Made by a program: the position numbers and the translations under genes. From Gordionus sp. m RMFG-2023 (lineage: Eukaryota; Nematomorpha; Gordioida; Chordodea; Parachordodidae): 64,000 bases of DNA. This document shows, piece after piece, positions 1 through 12,345 of this stretch (its first letter is position 1; every line of letters begins with the position of its first letter). The stretch covers positions 55,529,561 through 55,593,560 of the forward strand of contig NC_088775.1 of NCBI RefSeq assembly GCF_954871325.1, in the 5' to 3' direction. The notes beneath the pieces are model-generated. The model was given only the letters and a program-made list of their open reading frames with translations. It was not told where the DNA came from and made no database searches.

Positions 1-1360
1 ATCGGGTTGTTTAACAATGCTAATTTAGGAGATGCTTTATGAGCAGTAACGTCATTAGGAGAGCCTTGAGCTTCCTAAAAAATTTGAATAACCACATGAA
101 CGAAAAAAATTTTATTGCTCCCTGTTAGCCCACTTAACAAAAAAAAATTTTTTTAGCCTCCATGAACGATTTTTCTTTACAATTCTATTATGTATTACTT
201 GAAAAATCTATAATATCAGGGGCATCACTAGCCTTTAAAATCTCAGGGACTCAACTAAAAAATATTTTATGGGGGCTTCGTCCACATACCCTCTATCCCG
301 CTTTTGCCCAGACTTCGATAGAGTTTTATATTAATATATTATACTTTTTTAATTGAAATTTTTGAAATCTGAACTATTTTGAATTTCATATTTTGTCATT
401 TATTATGCATACAATTACAAATAATGAAAGTAAAACAATACAAGACACTTCTAAAGAATATTTATACAAAATATTTATCCATTTATTTCAATATTAGTTT
501 TTTTTATTGCTATTATAAAAAAATTTGTGTCTAATGAATTACAAGTGATAAAAAGGTTAATTATTTCATACATTACCTCAATTGATACTGAATTTTAAAA
601 ACCACACAGGCAAAATAATTCTTAGCTGCCCACATTGACAAAAGGTCATGAAACTAATATAACGTTGGATTACCATTTTAAACAATGTTTTATAGAATGG
701 ACTAATTAGGAAAAATTTTTAGGCCTAACCAAATCAATAATTCTTGAAGAAGATAATATAAATGAGCAATTCAAATCATAATACTATATGGTGGTTGTTT
801 ACTTTCAGAAATATAATTTCATTTATTTATTCAAAACAAAATAACAATGTTTATTACCCTCATTTACTTGTTTAAATTTCTATTACTAAGATTTTATTTT
901 CTAACAAATATCTACCCTACCATTTATTTATTATTATTTTTTTATAAACAAAAATTTATTTTATATTTTATAATAGTATAATTAAGTAGCATTTCTTCAA
1001 TATAAAAAATAAGTACACGATACAAAAAAAATAATCTCATTTATTCTTATGCACATTCTTTTCGATTTTAACACTCCTCTATTCCAAAGCACTTTTATTT
1101 CAACACACGCTCGATCTTTGTCATCAATATCCCTCATCTACATAATACGCCCTAAATATTTAAATCATTCCATTGTGTATTCTACTTCGCAGCCGACTCT
1201 CCTTTCAGCACCATTATACTTAACAATTATTTTTCTTTCTCTATAAAATTATTTTTATCTTTACATACATTTTATTTTATTCACTTATTCTACATAACAC
1301 TTTTTTTTATATTTCATTATTCCAAAAATAAACAATTCAATCATCCTTTTTTTAGGATCC
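1..1360. other. AT-rich DNA, no gene recognised
   Basis: Very AT-rich sequence with many A and T runs. The short open frames here (for example near 162-356 and 1049-1246) have low-complexity translations without a recognisable domain. I see no tRNA, repeat pair or splice-linked coding block. Confidence 0.6.
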
Positions 1361-1990
1361 ACGCTGGAATTGAGCAATTTTCTCGAACTCTACATCCACA
1401 TTCCTCTTTCCTTTTTGTGGACGCCATACATGAACGGGGGGGGGGGGGGTAGGAACAGTTTGTATTCTATTTTTTGAAGGGGGTAGGCGGCGTTAATGTA
1501 AGATAAATTTTATGGGGAGTTATCTATTAAATTTTAGATAAAATAGGACAAAATTTATTCCCGTAAAAAATAATACTTTGATTATAAACTTATAATAATA
1601 CAATTCATCAACCAAATCTATATATTGCTAACAATCATAGACATTATTTTCCAAATAAAACTTTCTGCTATCCTTTAAATGCAATTTAAAATTAAAAGGT
1701 TTAGACATTTTCACCAAGCTCATAATGCTATAATAATGAATTCATTGTAAATGATTAGGGTTTAAATTGAAGTTATTATCTAAAAAATAACTCCTTTATA
1801 TTCACAAAATGTCGATAGTTGGTAATAGAGATAAAACAATTTAAGTTATTCTTTGTAAATTTTCTGAAAGTATCAATATAATTAAAAAGGTGAAATTAAA
1901 AATAAGGAAACATCGGCGCCGAAGGTGGGGGAATTTTTTTAGGGGGATAGGCATAATTTTTTGAAGGGGGTTGCATCCATTTAAAATCCT
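1361..1990. repeat. Unclassified insertion-like stretch with G tracts near its ends
   Basis: A run of about 13 G lies near 1437-1450, followed by short GGGGG blocks. A similar set of G-rich blocks appears near 1925-1970, with AT-rich DNA between. The layout resembles a small transposon remnant beside the integrase fossil that starts near 1990. I could not pair its ends exactly or find a target duplication, so this is a weak call. Confidence 0.3.
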
Positions 1991-2880
1991 GTCATGTAGA
2001 CGCTGGTGGACGTCCACATACTCGTCTGCCGTGACCTTGACCTCATTAAAAAGAATTAAATTCTCCTGCTAACCTCCAGCCCCAATATAAGGGTTGCCCC
2101 TAGTATACTCCTCTATGTAGTTGATCTTCATGCCAAACACATACCTTCCTATCTTAAAGCCATACTCTATTACCAATATTTTTAATCACCACCCCAGACC
2201 CCTTTCTTTTTTTTCACCATACACCTTTCCCACCGCTCACAGAGTAAACTTTTCTATACCATCCTCCTCTCGTTCCCTTTTTGGATCATCTGGCTCCTGC
2301 TTTAAAGCATTCAATCCAATTTTATTTAAGCGTCCCAAAAAATTTCCAGATGAAAACTGTTCTTCTCCCCTACCACTATTATTAAAGTTCTTCCACAGAC
2401 ACACATACTTTTCCTTTGCTATGCTTAGCCTTTCGTAACAAATTCTTCACCTATCAAACCATCCCCTAAGGCTATCTGTCCACTGGAGTTCAGATGATAT
2501 GGAGGAGCTAAAATATGTTTGATCTGATTTTCTATGCAAAACATAATGATGGTCCTCCGTCGGAAACATCACCATAGCCATTTCAAACTTGGCCCACAAA
2601 TTCTTTAGTTTCTTGACCACAACCTACGTTCTCATACCTCTTACAACTTCATACTCTACCCATTTCGAGAACCACCACCAGAAAGTACTCCTTTTTCTCA
2701 AATTAGAAAAAATTAACATGTATCCTGACCCATGGCTCTGTTGTTTTCGGCCATGTTCCCTTTCTACCTCTTTACAGCATTTTTGCCCATGTATTACATA
2801 CTAAACAATGTCTCACCTCCTCCTCAATATCATTATTGATATTTGGCCACCATACATACTCTCTACCCCACTGTTTCATA
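1990..2880 (-). mobile_element. Ty3/Gypsy retrotransposon fossil, integrase region
   Basis: Read on the minus strand, the part near 2880-2700 gives a Gypsy-type integrase pattern. It has a YVWWP-N-DIE-like segment followed by C-x2-C (the HHCC zinc-binding region), then a WPKTTEPWVRIHVNF-like stretch that matches the start of the catalytic core (family pattern WP..PW.RIH.DF). The sequence towards 2000 resembles the C-terminal part. The copy is broken in several places and no flanking LTRs were identified. This looks like an old insertion. Confidence 0.6.
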
Positions 2881-2896
2881 CCCCTTGTTGACCCAC

Positions 2897-3200
2897 ATGT
2901 AGTGTTGTTAATTTGCTTGGTCGGACCCTTTTATGTGCTCAGGCCGACTCAGGGTTCAGACCCGGGGTTTAGAGACACCTATGGATTACACCTGGGGTTT
3001 GGATAAATGAAAAGTTAGAAAAAATAAATCTCATTTTCTAATCTTAAATTAAATCTTATACATTCTAAATTAATAAAGCTTTTAATCTCATTTTCTTACC
3101 ATTTAAATATTTGTTTAAATTTGGGGTCTTTTGATTAAAATGTTTTCTGGCCCGAACCCGAACTATCTATAAAAAATTTACCGGCACGGCCAGAATCTAA
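2897..3200. mobile_element. Remnant of a hAT-type MITE with TAGTGTTGTTAA end
   Basis: The left end at about 2902 reads tagtgttgttaa, the same terminal sequence as the hAT element at 46854-48313. It is followed by GC-rich text of the type cggaccc/cgaacccgaac, repeated in inverted sense near 3150-3195. No coding capacity. The right terminus is not clear, so the end coordinate is approximate. Confidence 0.4.
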
Positions 3201-5190
3201 TTAAATATAATTAATTTTTATTTTACTTTTTTTAACTATGTATATTTTTTTTTATAAACAAATCCCCCACATAATTTCCGATTACTGAAGTGAAACGAGT
3301 AATATTATTTTATTTTTTTTTAAATATACAATATAAAGGGTAAAATAAAATAGTAAAATTTTATTTTAATACATATTGTAATTAAATATGAGAAAATAAA
3401 TAATAAAAAGAAATTATGTTGTAAATTTATAATTTGTGATGAAAAATGGCAAAGTCTCATGATGCGTTTTTTTTTTATATTTTTCAAGTTGTTTATTAAT
3501 TATTATTTTTTAGTTATTTACTTTGAAAATTTTTTTTAAAAAAATAAATAATTTTAAAAATAAAAAGTTTTTTTATATTGAAGTTAAGTTTCTTATATAA
3601 TTATTTTTTTATAAAAAGTGTAAATTGAAGATTTTATATAAGTCGGACTAGGTTTAGAGTGCTCCACACCACTTGACATCAAAACTTTCGAGTTAGAATA
3701 GAAGTGGATAATAACTTAGTTATTCCCAATATATATATATCGTAATTTATAAAGTGATCTTAACTATCAGGAATCATCACGGGTTTTTAAGGTATAAATA
3801 AAAAATTAGGGTTTTAAGTTAAGGAATATCATAATACGGTATTATCACGTTTTAATCGTGATAAAGAGGAATCTTATTTTTAAAAGCGTTTTACGCGCGT
3901 TTCGTTTTATTTCTTTTTAATTTTATTCTTATTTATTAATTTTCAATGTTGTTTTATTTGGCCTTATATAATAAGATATGTCTAATATAAAGTATCAATC
4001 GATAGCTAATCAAAAGATCTATTCAATTAAAAGTCAATCTCTCCCCCTTAATTGGCGAGTCGAGATCTGGGGGTCAGTAATATTTTTTTCAACACAAAAT
4101 ATAATTTTTTTGATATGAGTATCAAATAAAAGGTAATTAAAATATTTTTTTATTGTAATAATAATAATCACTCATAGAGGGCAGGTCTAGGTTTTGGGAG
4201 ACAGGAATCATTTTATCAACACAAAATATCAATATGGGTATCAAATAAAAGCTAATTTAAATATCTTTAGATCGAAAGTATAATCTTAACTTTTTTATTA
4301 TAATAATTTTTATAGGAAAAAAGTCTACGAAATATATTTTTTCCAAGAGAAAATTGAAAGAAATTTTTGTTTGTAGTATTTTTGTCATTAATCATTTTCT
4401 TAAAAAATAACAGATATCTTCCGATATAATGAACATTATATTAGATGAAAGAAAATGTAAATAAATTACTCATGACTGTTATATTCGCGTAAATAATTTG
4501 AATATAAATTATATTTTTATATAATTTGATAGTTTGTGAATATGTGATCGACGATTGTTAAGTATTAATTTGAAATGTAGTCTAGGAATTTATTTTTTAT
4601 GAACTTGAATAGCCTTGTAATTTTAATTATTTTTTATGAATACTTGTAATTTTTATTATTTTTTATGAATTTTTAATTTACTTGTAATTTTTTTTGCATA
4701 TTAAAAAAATGTATATAAATGAAAAAATTTTAAAATAAAAGTTAGTGTATGGTTTTATAATTTGAAGAAATTTAGTATTGTTGTGAAAAATTCAAGATAT
4801 AAAATTTGTTTAGTGAAAAACAGGAGTCGTAAGATTTATTAACCGAATTATTTAATTTTTTATATATTCTTTTTTATTAATACTAGGTTCCATTAAATTC
4901 ATTAAAGTCTCTCCCACGAGCCTTCGACAATTTGATTAGAATTTAATAAGGAATTGTACCATTGGTGCCTTATATTGATTGATCCAGGCTTTAGAAGATC
5001 AAAGGTCAATCTAATTATACTTTGGACCTAGGTGAAAAAAATAATAATTTATATATAAATTTTTAGATCTTTTTCGGTTAAAAAGGAAAATTTTTGTTTA
5101 TGTTATATAAATTTCTTATCATATTATTGGTTTTATTCGTATTTTTATATTTATTAAATTTTTTAAGATTAATCAAGATTATTTTAATTA
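3201..5190. other. AT-rich DNA leading into the Gypsy fossil; short duplicated segment
   Basis: No gene seen. A segment near 4088-4140 is repeated imperfectly near 4218-4265; both contain tcaacacaaaatat followed by gtatcaaataaaag. Because this lies directly upstream of the Gypsy coding region, part of it may be the leader or terminal repeat of that element. I could not show this without the matching 3' copy. Confidence 0.35.
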
Positions 5191-7865
5191 AGTGGTTATT
5201 GAGTACGTTATAATGTATATTACACAAATAAATTTATTAAATTTAATACTTGAAAATATAAGTATAATTATATTTGTGTTTCTAGTTTTAAGTTTTACTT
5301 TAGGATTAATAGTAGGAAGAAATACATCTTTTATAATATTAGAAAATAAAGAGCTAGAAAAAATTAAAAATGTTATAAGAAATGAAAATAAGATTAGTCA
5401 ATTAGATAATATTAGGTCAGTCGAGTGTTACAGTTGTGGAAGATATGGACACATTTCGAGGCAATATGAATTAACCGACCATTTGAATTGCCGAGATGTG
5501 GACGTAAAGGCCACATAGTTACCAATTGTAGAAGTTTCTTGGACAATAATTTAGTGTGTTTAAAATGTGGTCAAAGAGGACATGCTCAAGAAGCGTGTAA
5601 TCAATGATTATATAAAGATAAGGATAATGTTATAAATTATAATATTAATAGAATATCTGATTTTTATAATTTTAGTTATAATTTAGGAATAAATGATAAT
5701 AATATTGATTTAAAATATATGAATAAATATAATGTTGTTGATAAAAATTATTTAAAGGAAAAAGTTGAAATAAAAAACGTACGTAAAATTGATATAGAAA
5801 AAATAATTAGGAAAAATAAATGTCCGAGGATTTAGATAAAAATAGGTGAAATTGAAATATGCTTTTTATTGGATACAGGAGTTGAGATTAGTTTAATGAG
5901 TGTAAAAGATTTTAATAAATATTTTTCAAAAGAAAGATTCATTGCAAAGAGAATAAAAGTTAGACAATTAGACAGTAGCATTGTTAAAATTCTAGGTTTT
6001 TATGTGATAAAATTGTTAGATATAAATAAGGAAGTAAAGTTATGGTTTACGAAACTAAAGATGGAGCCTAATTTAGGTTGGAATGACATTAAGAAGATAG
6101 GTCCTGAGTATAATTGGTGGTCTTTGTTTGAAAATGTCCGTGAGAACAACAAAATAACGAAGGAGATAATAAGAAGTGAGGATAAAGAGAAGACTGATTT
6201 GCCTTGTTTAAGAGTCAAACAGGATATAGTTCTTGATGAACTCAAAAATCGAACGCCAGAATTTTTAATTAGATATAGTAGTAACTTAGAAGGTAAATAA
6301 AGTCGAAGACAAACAACAAAGAATTAATAAAATGGTAGAACTGAATGTTGTTGAGGATAATTTTAACAAAGAAATAAAGAATATTTTGAATAGATATAAG
6401 AAAGTCTTTAAAGAAGAATTAGGGACTCTTAAAGATTTTGAAGTAGATATACGATTAGAACAAAATTATCGACCTAAATATTGCTGCACAAAAAGATTGC
6501 CGTTTTCGTGGATAGAAGATATAGATAAAGAATCAGACAAATGGTTAAAAGAAGGAATTATAAAACCAATAGGGCATAGTGTGTGGGCAACACCGTTAGT
6601 TCCCATAAGAAAACCAGATAACAGTTTTAAGACTGTGTATAGACTATAGAGTATCAGTTAACCCGTGGGTAATAAACGAAAGATATCCATTACCTAGAAT
6701 AGAGCAATTGCTGGCTAATTTAAGAGGAGCAACAATTTTTCAAAGATAGATTTTTTGAATGCTTACTTGTAAATAAATGTGAGTGAGAAAACAAGTAAGA
6801 TATTAACGATCACAACGCATAGAGGATTATTTGCTTTTTGTCGTTTACCATTTGGTTTGAAAGTATCGGCTCCAATATTTCAAAAAACTATGGTGGCGTT
6901 ATTTCAAGGAATAAAGGGAATAATGTATTATTTAGACGATGTTTTGATATCTGGTAGAACAGAAGAAGAACACAATACTAGGTTAGTAAAAGTGTTAGAT
7001 ATTATATTAGAAAATGGCTTAAAAGATAATATGAATAAGAGTGTTTTTGGAGCAAGAAAAATAAAGTGTTTAGGACATATTATAAAGGGAAATGAAATTA
7101 CTACAATTGCAAAGAATATAGATAAGATAATGAATATGAGAGCCCCAAATAATAAAACTGAAGTACAGGCGTTTTTAGGAGCAACGAATTATGATCATCG
7201 GTTTGTTCAAAATTTTGCAGAAATTGTCTCACCGTTTTATGATTTATTAAAGAAAAATAAAAGGTTTGAATGGGGAGAAGCACAGGAGAAAAGTTTCGAA
7301 AAATTGAAAATAAAGATGGTAGAGAAACCGATTTTAAATTTTAGATATTATATTAGCGGTTGATGCATCTAATGAAGGTATAGGAGGAGTTTTATAACAA
7401 ATGACCGATAATGTTCAGAAACCGATTTTATTTTTATCGAGACGGTTTAGTAGCACTGAGAAAAACTAATCCACAATTGAGAGAGAGGCTCTGGCTGTGA
7501 AATTTGGGCTAGCGAAGTGCAAAGAATATCTGATTGAAAGAAAGTTTGTATTATATACGGATCATAAGCAGTTGGTAGTTTTATTTAAGAAAGAAAATAA
7601 AGAACTTATGATTTCACCAAGATTACAGAAATGGTTAATTTTAGTTGGTAATTTCGATTTTGAGAGAAAATTCAAAGCGGGTAAACAAAATTGTTTGCCA
7701 GATATATTATCTAGATTGTTTAATAAAGACATTGCAGACAAGGATCCAGTAATCAATAGTTTAGAATATATAGAAGAGGAAGAAGAATTAAATAGTAAAG
7801 TTATAAGAGCTTTGAAAATAGATACAAGAGAAGAACCGATAACGTGTCAAGACTATTTTCACCCT
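5190..7865 (+). mobile_element. Ty3/Gypsy retrotransposon fossil (gag zinc knuckles, protease, RT, RNase H)
   Basis: Parts in order on the plus strand are as follows. First comes a gag end with CCHC zinc knuckles near 5425-5610 (pattern CYSCGRYGHIS and a later CLKCGQRGHAQ). Then an aspartic protease core near 5865-5900 (LLDTG-type). Then a reverse transcriptase from about 6340, with the YLDD catalytic box near 6925. Last is a Gypsy RNase H with a YTDHK motif near 7550 and an LSRL-type end near 7710. The integrase expected next is absent, because the sequence changes at about 7866 to a different retroelement. The copy is broken, with several breaks. The first reading frame begins with a strongly hydrophobic segment, unusual upstream of zinc knuckles. 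Confidence 0.8.
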
Positions 7866-8720
7866 ACTACATTACTATGAACAACTCCCCTTGACCCCTG
7901 TAACGGACTCTTACCTGGCCTTCCGTAAAGCAAGCATCATCATCGAAGCGATGAAACAACCCCTCGCACTAAGATATTATGCCAATACCCCCGCCTACAC
8001 CGACGCATCCAAATAGCACATTGGCATATGTTTCTGGGACTCGGAGTTTACATCCGTCTCCTACAATGAAGCTTGCTTGCTATTCAACATCCACAGCCAC
8101 GCTATCGCGCATATCAACACCAAAGAGGTACTAGAGGAAGGTATGGGAGCAATCTTAGCCTTAAGCAAAAATCAGAGACCAGTGATCTTTACCGACTCGA
8201 CCGTCACCTACTACACTTTCAGGAAAGGCGGGTCCCGGTCTCCCTCGATCGAAATAGTCCTCACTCTATTGCAAAAATTAGGGCTAGCTAACTTCACCTC
8301 AGTATCTCAAAATATCAAATGGATACCATCAGAAGAGAACCCAGCTGACGAGCCATCTCGCATTTGGATGGCGCAGCGTGAACACCTCGACCTCTTCGGT
8401 GACCGAATCCTAACCGGGTAACTAACTCTACAACAAGACGAAGTATCCCTCTTCGGAGAAGAGTCGTCCATCAGCACCCCATCGATTATCTCGAACTTAC
8501 CAAGCATGAACACTACGATTTCCTACCGATGGGTCGATATATCGATCGACTCGACAGATCTAATCAACAATTAATCAAAATTATAAACAATAATCAAACA
8601 AATAGAACGATTTATCCCCTAATATTTATTTACATAAATACCTTATAATTACATGTTTATAGTCATTATTGTTTTCTTTTTATATTTGTAATATCTAAAA
8701 TTTTGATTAATTAGAATAAA
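7866..8720 (+). mobile_element. Fragment of a DIRS-like RT-RNase H retroelement (3' part)
   Basis: The translation from about 7866 to 8420 aligns closely with the C-terminal ~200 residues of the retroelement pol on the minus strand at 17642-19633. Shared blocks include YNEACLLFNI/YSEACLLFNI, IFTDS, FRKGGSRSPS/FKKGGSRSPS and a WIPSEENPAD/WIPTEDSPAD motif. The piece is clearly more GC-rich than the Gypsy sequence before it. Downstream, near 8616-8690, lies a stretch homologous to the leader region of the other copy (around 20650-20730, minus strand). The segment therefore carries the 3' coding end plus a terminal-repeat-like tail. Broken fragment, inserted into or recombined with the Gypsy element. 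Confidence 0.75.
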
Positions 8721-8755
8721 GCCTTAGGGATGTCAAAGCCATAAAGGCCAAGACA

Positions 8756-8808
8756 TCCAGTTACATCCCACTTTTCCTAATAGGGAAAAGTTAAAAGGAT
8801 GTAACTGT
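8756..8808. repeat. Perfect-stem hairpin
   Basis: The arms cagttacatcc and ggatgtaactg flank an inner stem cttttcc/gggaaaag. The total span is about 53 bp. It lies just beyond the terminal-repeat-like tail of the retroelement fragment. Confidence 0.6.
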
Positions 8809-8846
8809 CGTATTGGATATGGAATCATGTGGGGTCCGGAATCCCA

Positions 8847-8880
8847 ACGTGGGGATTCGAGATCTTGAATCCCCACGTTT
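8847..8880. repeat. Palindrome cgtggggattc/gaatccccacg
   Basis: The inverted arms cgtggggattc and gaatccccacg are separated by gagatctt. The word gaatcccca recurs near 8918 and 11122 and in degenerate form near 9397 and 10195, so it belongs to a local repeat family. Confidence 0.55.
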
Positions 8881-9154
8881 TATTCGGAATCTTTTTATAA
8901 AAATATTTTAAAAAATATTTCGAATCCCCATGAAAAAAAAATATAATTACTTTTTCTTCCCCTTTTTGCGGCTGGCACCATATAATTAAAAGGCCAATAA
9001 AGGGATTTAAAAAGAGAATTTAAAAAAAAGTAAATAGTATAAAATTAAGGCATATAATGAAAGAAAAGGGATAAGGTTAAGACAGTTTTGTTTTAAAAAA
9101 TATTAAATATTTTTACATGAATATATATTTATGAAAAATCCAAATTATTTTTTG

Positions 9155-9370
9155 GAACAATTATTCAATGCAATATAGAATTTCGTTGGACATTTAAGGT
9201 TGTTCTTGAACAACTCGCTTTTATTCATGCAACCCATTTTGCGATTGCATAACGATGTTTTCCCATAGTTTGTGACATTTCGCCTAAATATTTTTAGCAC
9301 TTTAAATGAAAAATTAATATATTTTATGTACATTAAGTAATTTGAGGAGTATATGTGCTTATTATAAAAA
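9155..9370. repeat. Dispersed repeat, copy 1
   Basis: About 215 bp closely match 10498-10715 in the same orientation; both contain attcatgcaacccattttgc. No coding capacity or terminal structure is visible, so the family is unknown. The surrounding DNA from 8880 to 11200 is low-complexity and shows no gene. Confidence 0.6.
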
Positions 9371-10497
9371 TAAAATTTTTTTAAAAAATATTTAAGGGGA
9401 TTCGGAAATCTTTTTTTTTGAAACAATTAACAATATTTTTTTTTCCTTTTTTCGCCGCCTGGCTAGCACCAGAAAAATTTATTTTTTATAGATATTTAAT
9501 ATGTATTACTTTTATGCTTCATTAAATATGTACTAATAAAAAATATAAAACTTTTATGCGGAAAACTAAGCAATGTTTCAAAGGTTCGTTCGCCCCCGAC
9601 AGTGGTCCCAACCTGAGCGATGGAAGCAGAATATCCCTCTGAAAATTACATCCTCACCCCTCGAAAACATGGTTTATTAATATAAATTAAATGTAAAAAA
9701 ATATATATTATTTTTAAATTAATAATTTGGACAAATTAGAGGAAGAGAAAGCGAAAAAATTTATAATATCATCATTATTTAATTGTTTAGATAAAAAAAA
9801 ATTTCATTGATAAAATGGTTAAATTATTTTTTTAATGGATCTTTCATGGTATTAAGAAGTCTTGGTAGTATATGAGGTAGTAAGATTTTATCATCTCTTA
9901 TATTATGCCATGCGCAATTATTAAATAAGCATTTGTATCTTTTTTGGTTAATATTTTTAGGCATATTTTGAAATTGGAAAAATAATTTATTGACAAGAAA
10001 TCAACCTAATTTGCTAAACATCGACCAAAATTTATTTAAATATAATAAGACTACCCATTTGTTATTTAATTTAATCTGTATTAACGGCATCATGAGGTCG
10101 AATCCGATATCATAAACCAGAAATCTGGTTATGGATGGGTGTAGTAAAACAATAAAGGAATTAAATAAATTTTTTAAAAAGAAGCAGTTGCTTCAGATCC
10201 CCACCGTTTTAGGGGCCACTGGTCCCCACACGGTTCACTCTTTCCTAAAAAAAATTCCAGAAAAAATAACATTTTGAAAAAAGTATTAGATATATATTTT
10301 TGAAATTTAAACCTACTTTAAAACTAATAGAGCTGAACAGAATGAGATATTTTTTATTAAAAATGATAAAGTATTTTTAATTTTATTAAGGTTTTATTTT
10401 AAGGGCTCGACAAGACCCAGGTCTCCCCTAATGAATGAAAAGTGATAAGGTTAAGAAGACACTTCTATTTTTATAAATTTATATAAAATCATAAATA

Positions 10498-10715
10498 TTA
10501 TTCAATGCAATATGGCATTTCGTTGAACATTTAATGTTGTTCTTGAAACACTCGCATCTTTTATTCATGCAACCCATTTTGCAATTCATAGCGATGATTT
10601 CCCATAGTTATGACATACTGTGCTCCACCTAAATATTTTTAGCAGTTGAAATAAAAGTTAATATATTTTATGTATATGAATTAATTTTAGGAGTATATGT
10701 GGTTACTATAAAAAT
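10498..10715. repeat. Dispersed repeat, copy 2
   Basis: Direct-orientation copy of 9155-9370, at roughly 80-85% identity by eye. The pair is separated by about 1.1 kb of AT-rich DNA, which suggests either a local duplication or two insertions of one element. Confidence 0.6.
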
Positions 10716-11115
10716 AGCTTAAATTACCTATGATTGATATATCTTTGTTGGGAACTTCAAAATCATTTAATTTTATAGTTTTATATAGACTAGTGCCAAT
10801 AAATGGTGTTGAAATTCTTCCAGCACACGTTCCTACCCATATTTTTTTTCTTCAATTTTTAATACTTTTCCTTCTAAATTTTTGGACAGATATTAGTTCT
10901 ATCTGTCCTATGGATAGGTAATAATACGTAATCACCTAAGATAAAGTTATTTTGTCCAATTATTTAAGAATAAATTATGTTTGACTCCCAAGATCATTTA
11001 AATAGGAAATAAAAGAAGAGTTCCTTTTTAAAATATTAGAAATACTATTCCCAATATTATTAGTAGTTAAACTATTTTTCCCTGTAATTTTATGGCCAAC
11101 ATTTTTTGAACATCC
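10715..11115 (-). mobile_element. Possible integrase-derived fossil (C-terminal region)
   Basis: The minus-strand translation contains a GDYVLLPIHRTDR-like stretch followed by ILEGKVL and GTCAGRIST. This resembles the tail that follows the integrase core in Gypsy-related or Ginger-type elements. No catalytic core is visible next to it. Weak similarity judged by eye only; fragmentary if real. Confidence 0.25.
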
Positions 11116-11239
11116 GAATCCCCATGGGTGAAATCTTTTTTTTTAAACAATAGAATTTTATTTTTCTTTCTTCCTTTTTTAGAAAATTTTATTTTTTGAG
11201 ATATTTTGTTATAATAAATAAATTATATAAATTATAATG

Positions 11240-11365
11240 TTAAAAATTTAAATTATTACATTTTGAAAATTTTTTTTTCTAAATTATTACATTTAAAAAT
11301 TTTTTTTTTCTAAATTATTACATTTTGAAAATTTTTTTTTCTAATTACATTTTGAAATTTGTTTT
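11240..11365. repeat. Tandem repeat, ~40-bp unit, three copies
   Basis: The unit aaattattacattt followed by a T run occurs three times in succession, plus a shortened fourth. Simple tandem duplication in AT-rich DNA. Confidence 0.65.
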
Positions 11366-11904
11366 CATTTTTGTAAATTTATATTAATACAATTATTTTA
11401 TTTTTGTTTAAAATTTTTTTCAATGCCTCAATTTTTTTTACCCAAAACAGATATATAATATAATTTATTTAAAACTATATTAAAAACATCTAAATACAAA
11501 TCTATTGAAAATATATCGTCAAAATTAAAATTTAAAGTATTTTAATATTTATATTTAGAAAACAAATCTTTATTTTGTAAAAAAAACCATTATTATAATA
11601 TCCAATATTCAATCAATATTAAAAGTTCATCATAACGACAATAATCATCCCGGTGTTAATACAACAATCAAAAATATTGAAACCATATACGCGTCTATAC
11701 CCCAAAAATTTGTTATAGAGTGTCCAATATGTTTTATAAAAAAATCTTCCAAAGGCTCCTGTGGGAAAACCCTTAATAAGTCATTCCATCTGGGGGCGGG
11801 TGGAAATTAATATGTCATCCACCCCAGATGGGATCTATAAATACATATTTCACCTTAAGGATCATTTTAGTAAATTTACTGCGCTACAAAAAAAGCAGAT
11901 ACTC

Positions 11905-12345
11905 GAACAAAATCAATATCGTCAATATAGATGAGATAAAAGAAGACAATAATGATAAATTAGAGAAAAGGAATATAATTTGTTTAATATAGTTGTAAAC
12001 AATATGGACACCGACAATATAGAAGAGATAAAAGAAGACAATAATGATAAATTAGAGAAAAAGGAATGTAATTTATTTAATATAGATATAAACAATATGG
12101 ACACCGACAATGATAACATAGCTCAGGATGCTTATAAGTGACAGTATACTTAAATGCTGTGCCAACTTTAATGCAAATAGATACAGGATCAAGATTTGCC
12201 ATACTGCCGATTGATATAGCAAAAAAGATTGAAATTAAAATTTAAACAAGTCGGATCGAAATTAACATAATATGATGGAAGAATGATAAAAATGTTAGGC
12301 ACAATTCAAGTCAAAGCAAAATACGAAGATAAAACTCAACTTTTA
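11905..12345 (+). mobile_element. Ty3/Gypsy-type fossil, protease region
   Basis: A direct duplication of about 105 bp (units near 11908-12005 and 12010-12112, both containing gaagagataaaagaagac) precedes a short plus-strand segment. That segment has an aspartic protease signature, QIDTGSRFAILP (about 12175-12215), followed downstream by a KMLGTIQVKAKY-like block typical of Gypsy proteases. The copy is broken and ends where the repeat element at about 12345 begins. Confidence 0.5.

Noticed and set aside
1049-1246. 65-residue frame
   Set aside because: Low-complexity translation without domain or neighbouring exons.
9575-9660. Less AT-rich block (gttcgttcgcccccgacagt) as a possible SINE or RNA gene
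   Set aside because: No box elements, tail or second copy in the window.
10085-10135. tRNA-like B-box text (ggtcgaatccgat)
   Set aside because: One base is missing from the B-box consensus, there is no A box at the right distance, and no cloverleaf could be drawn.
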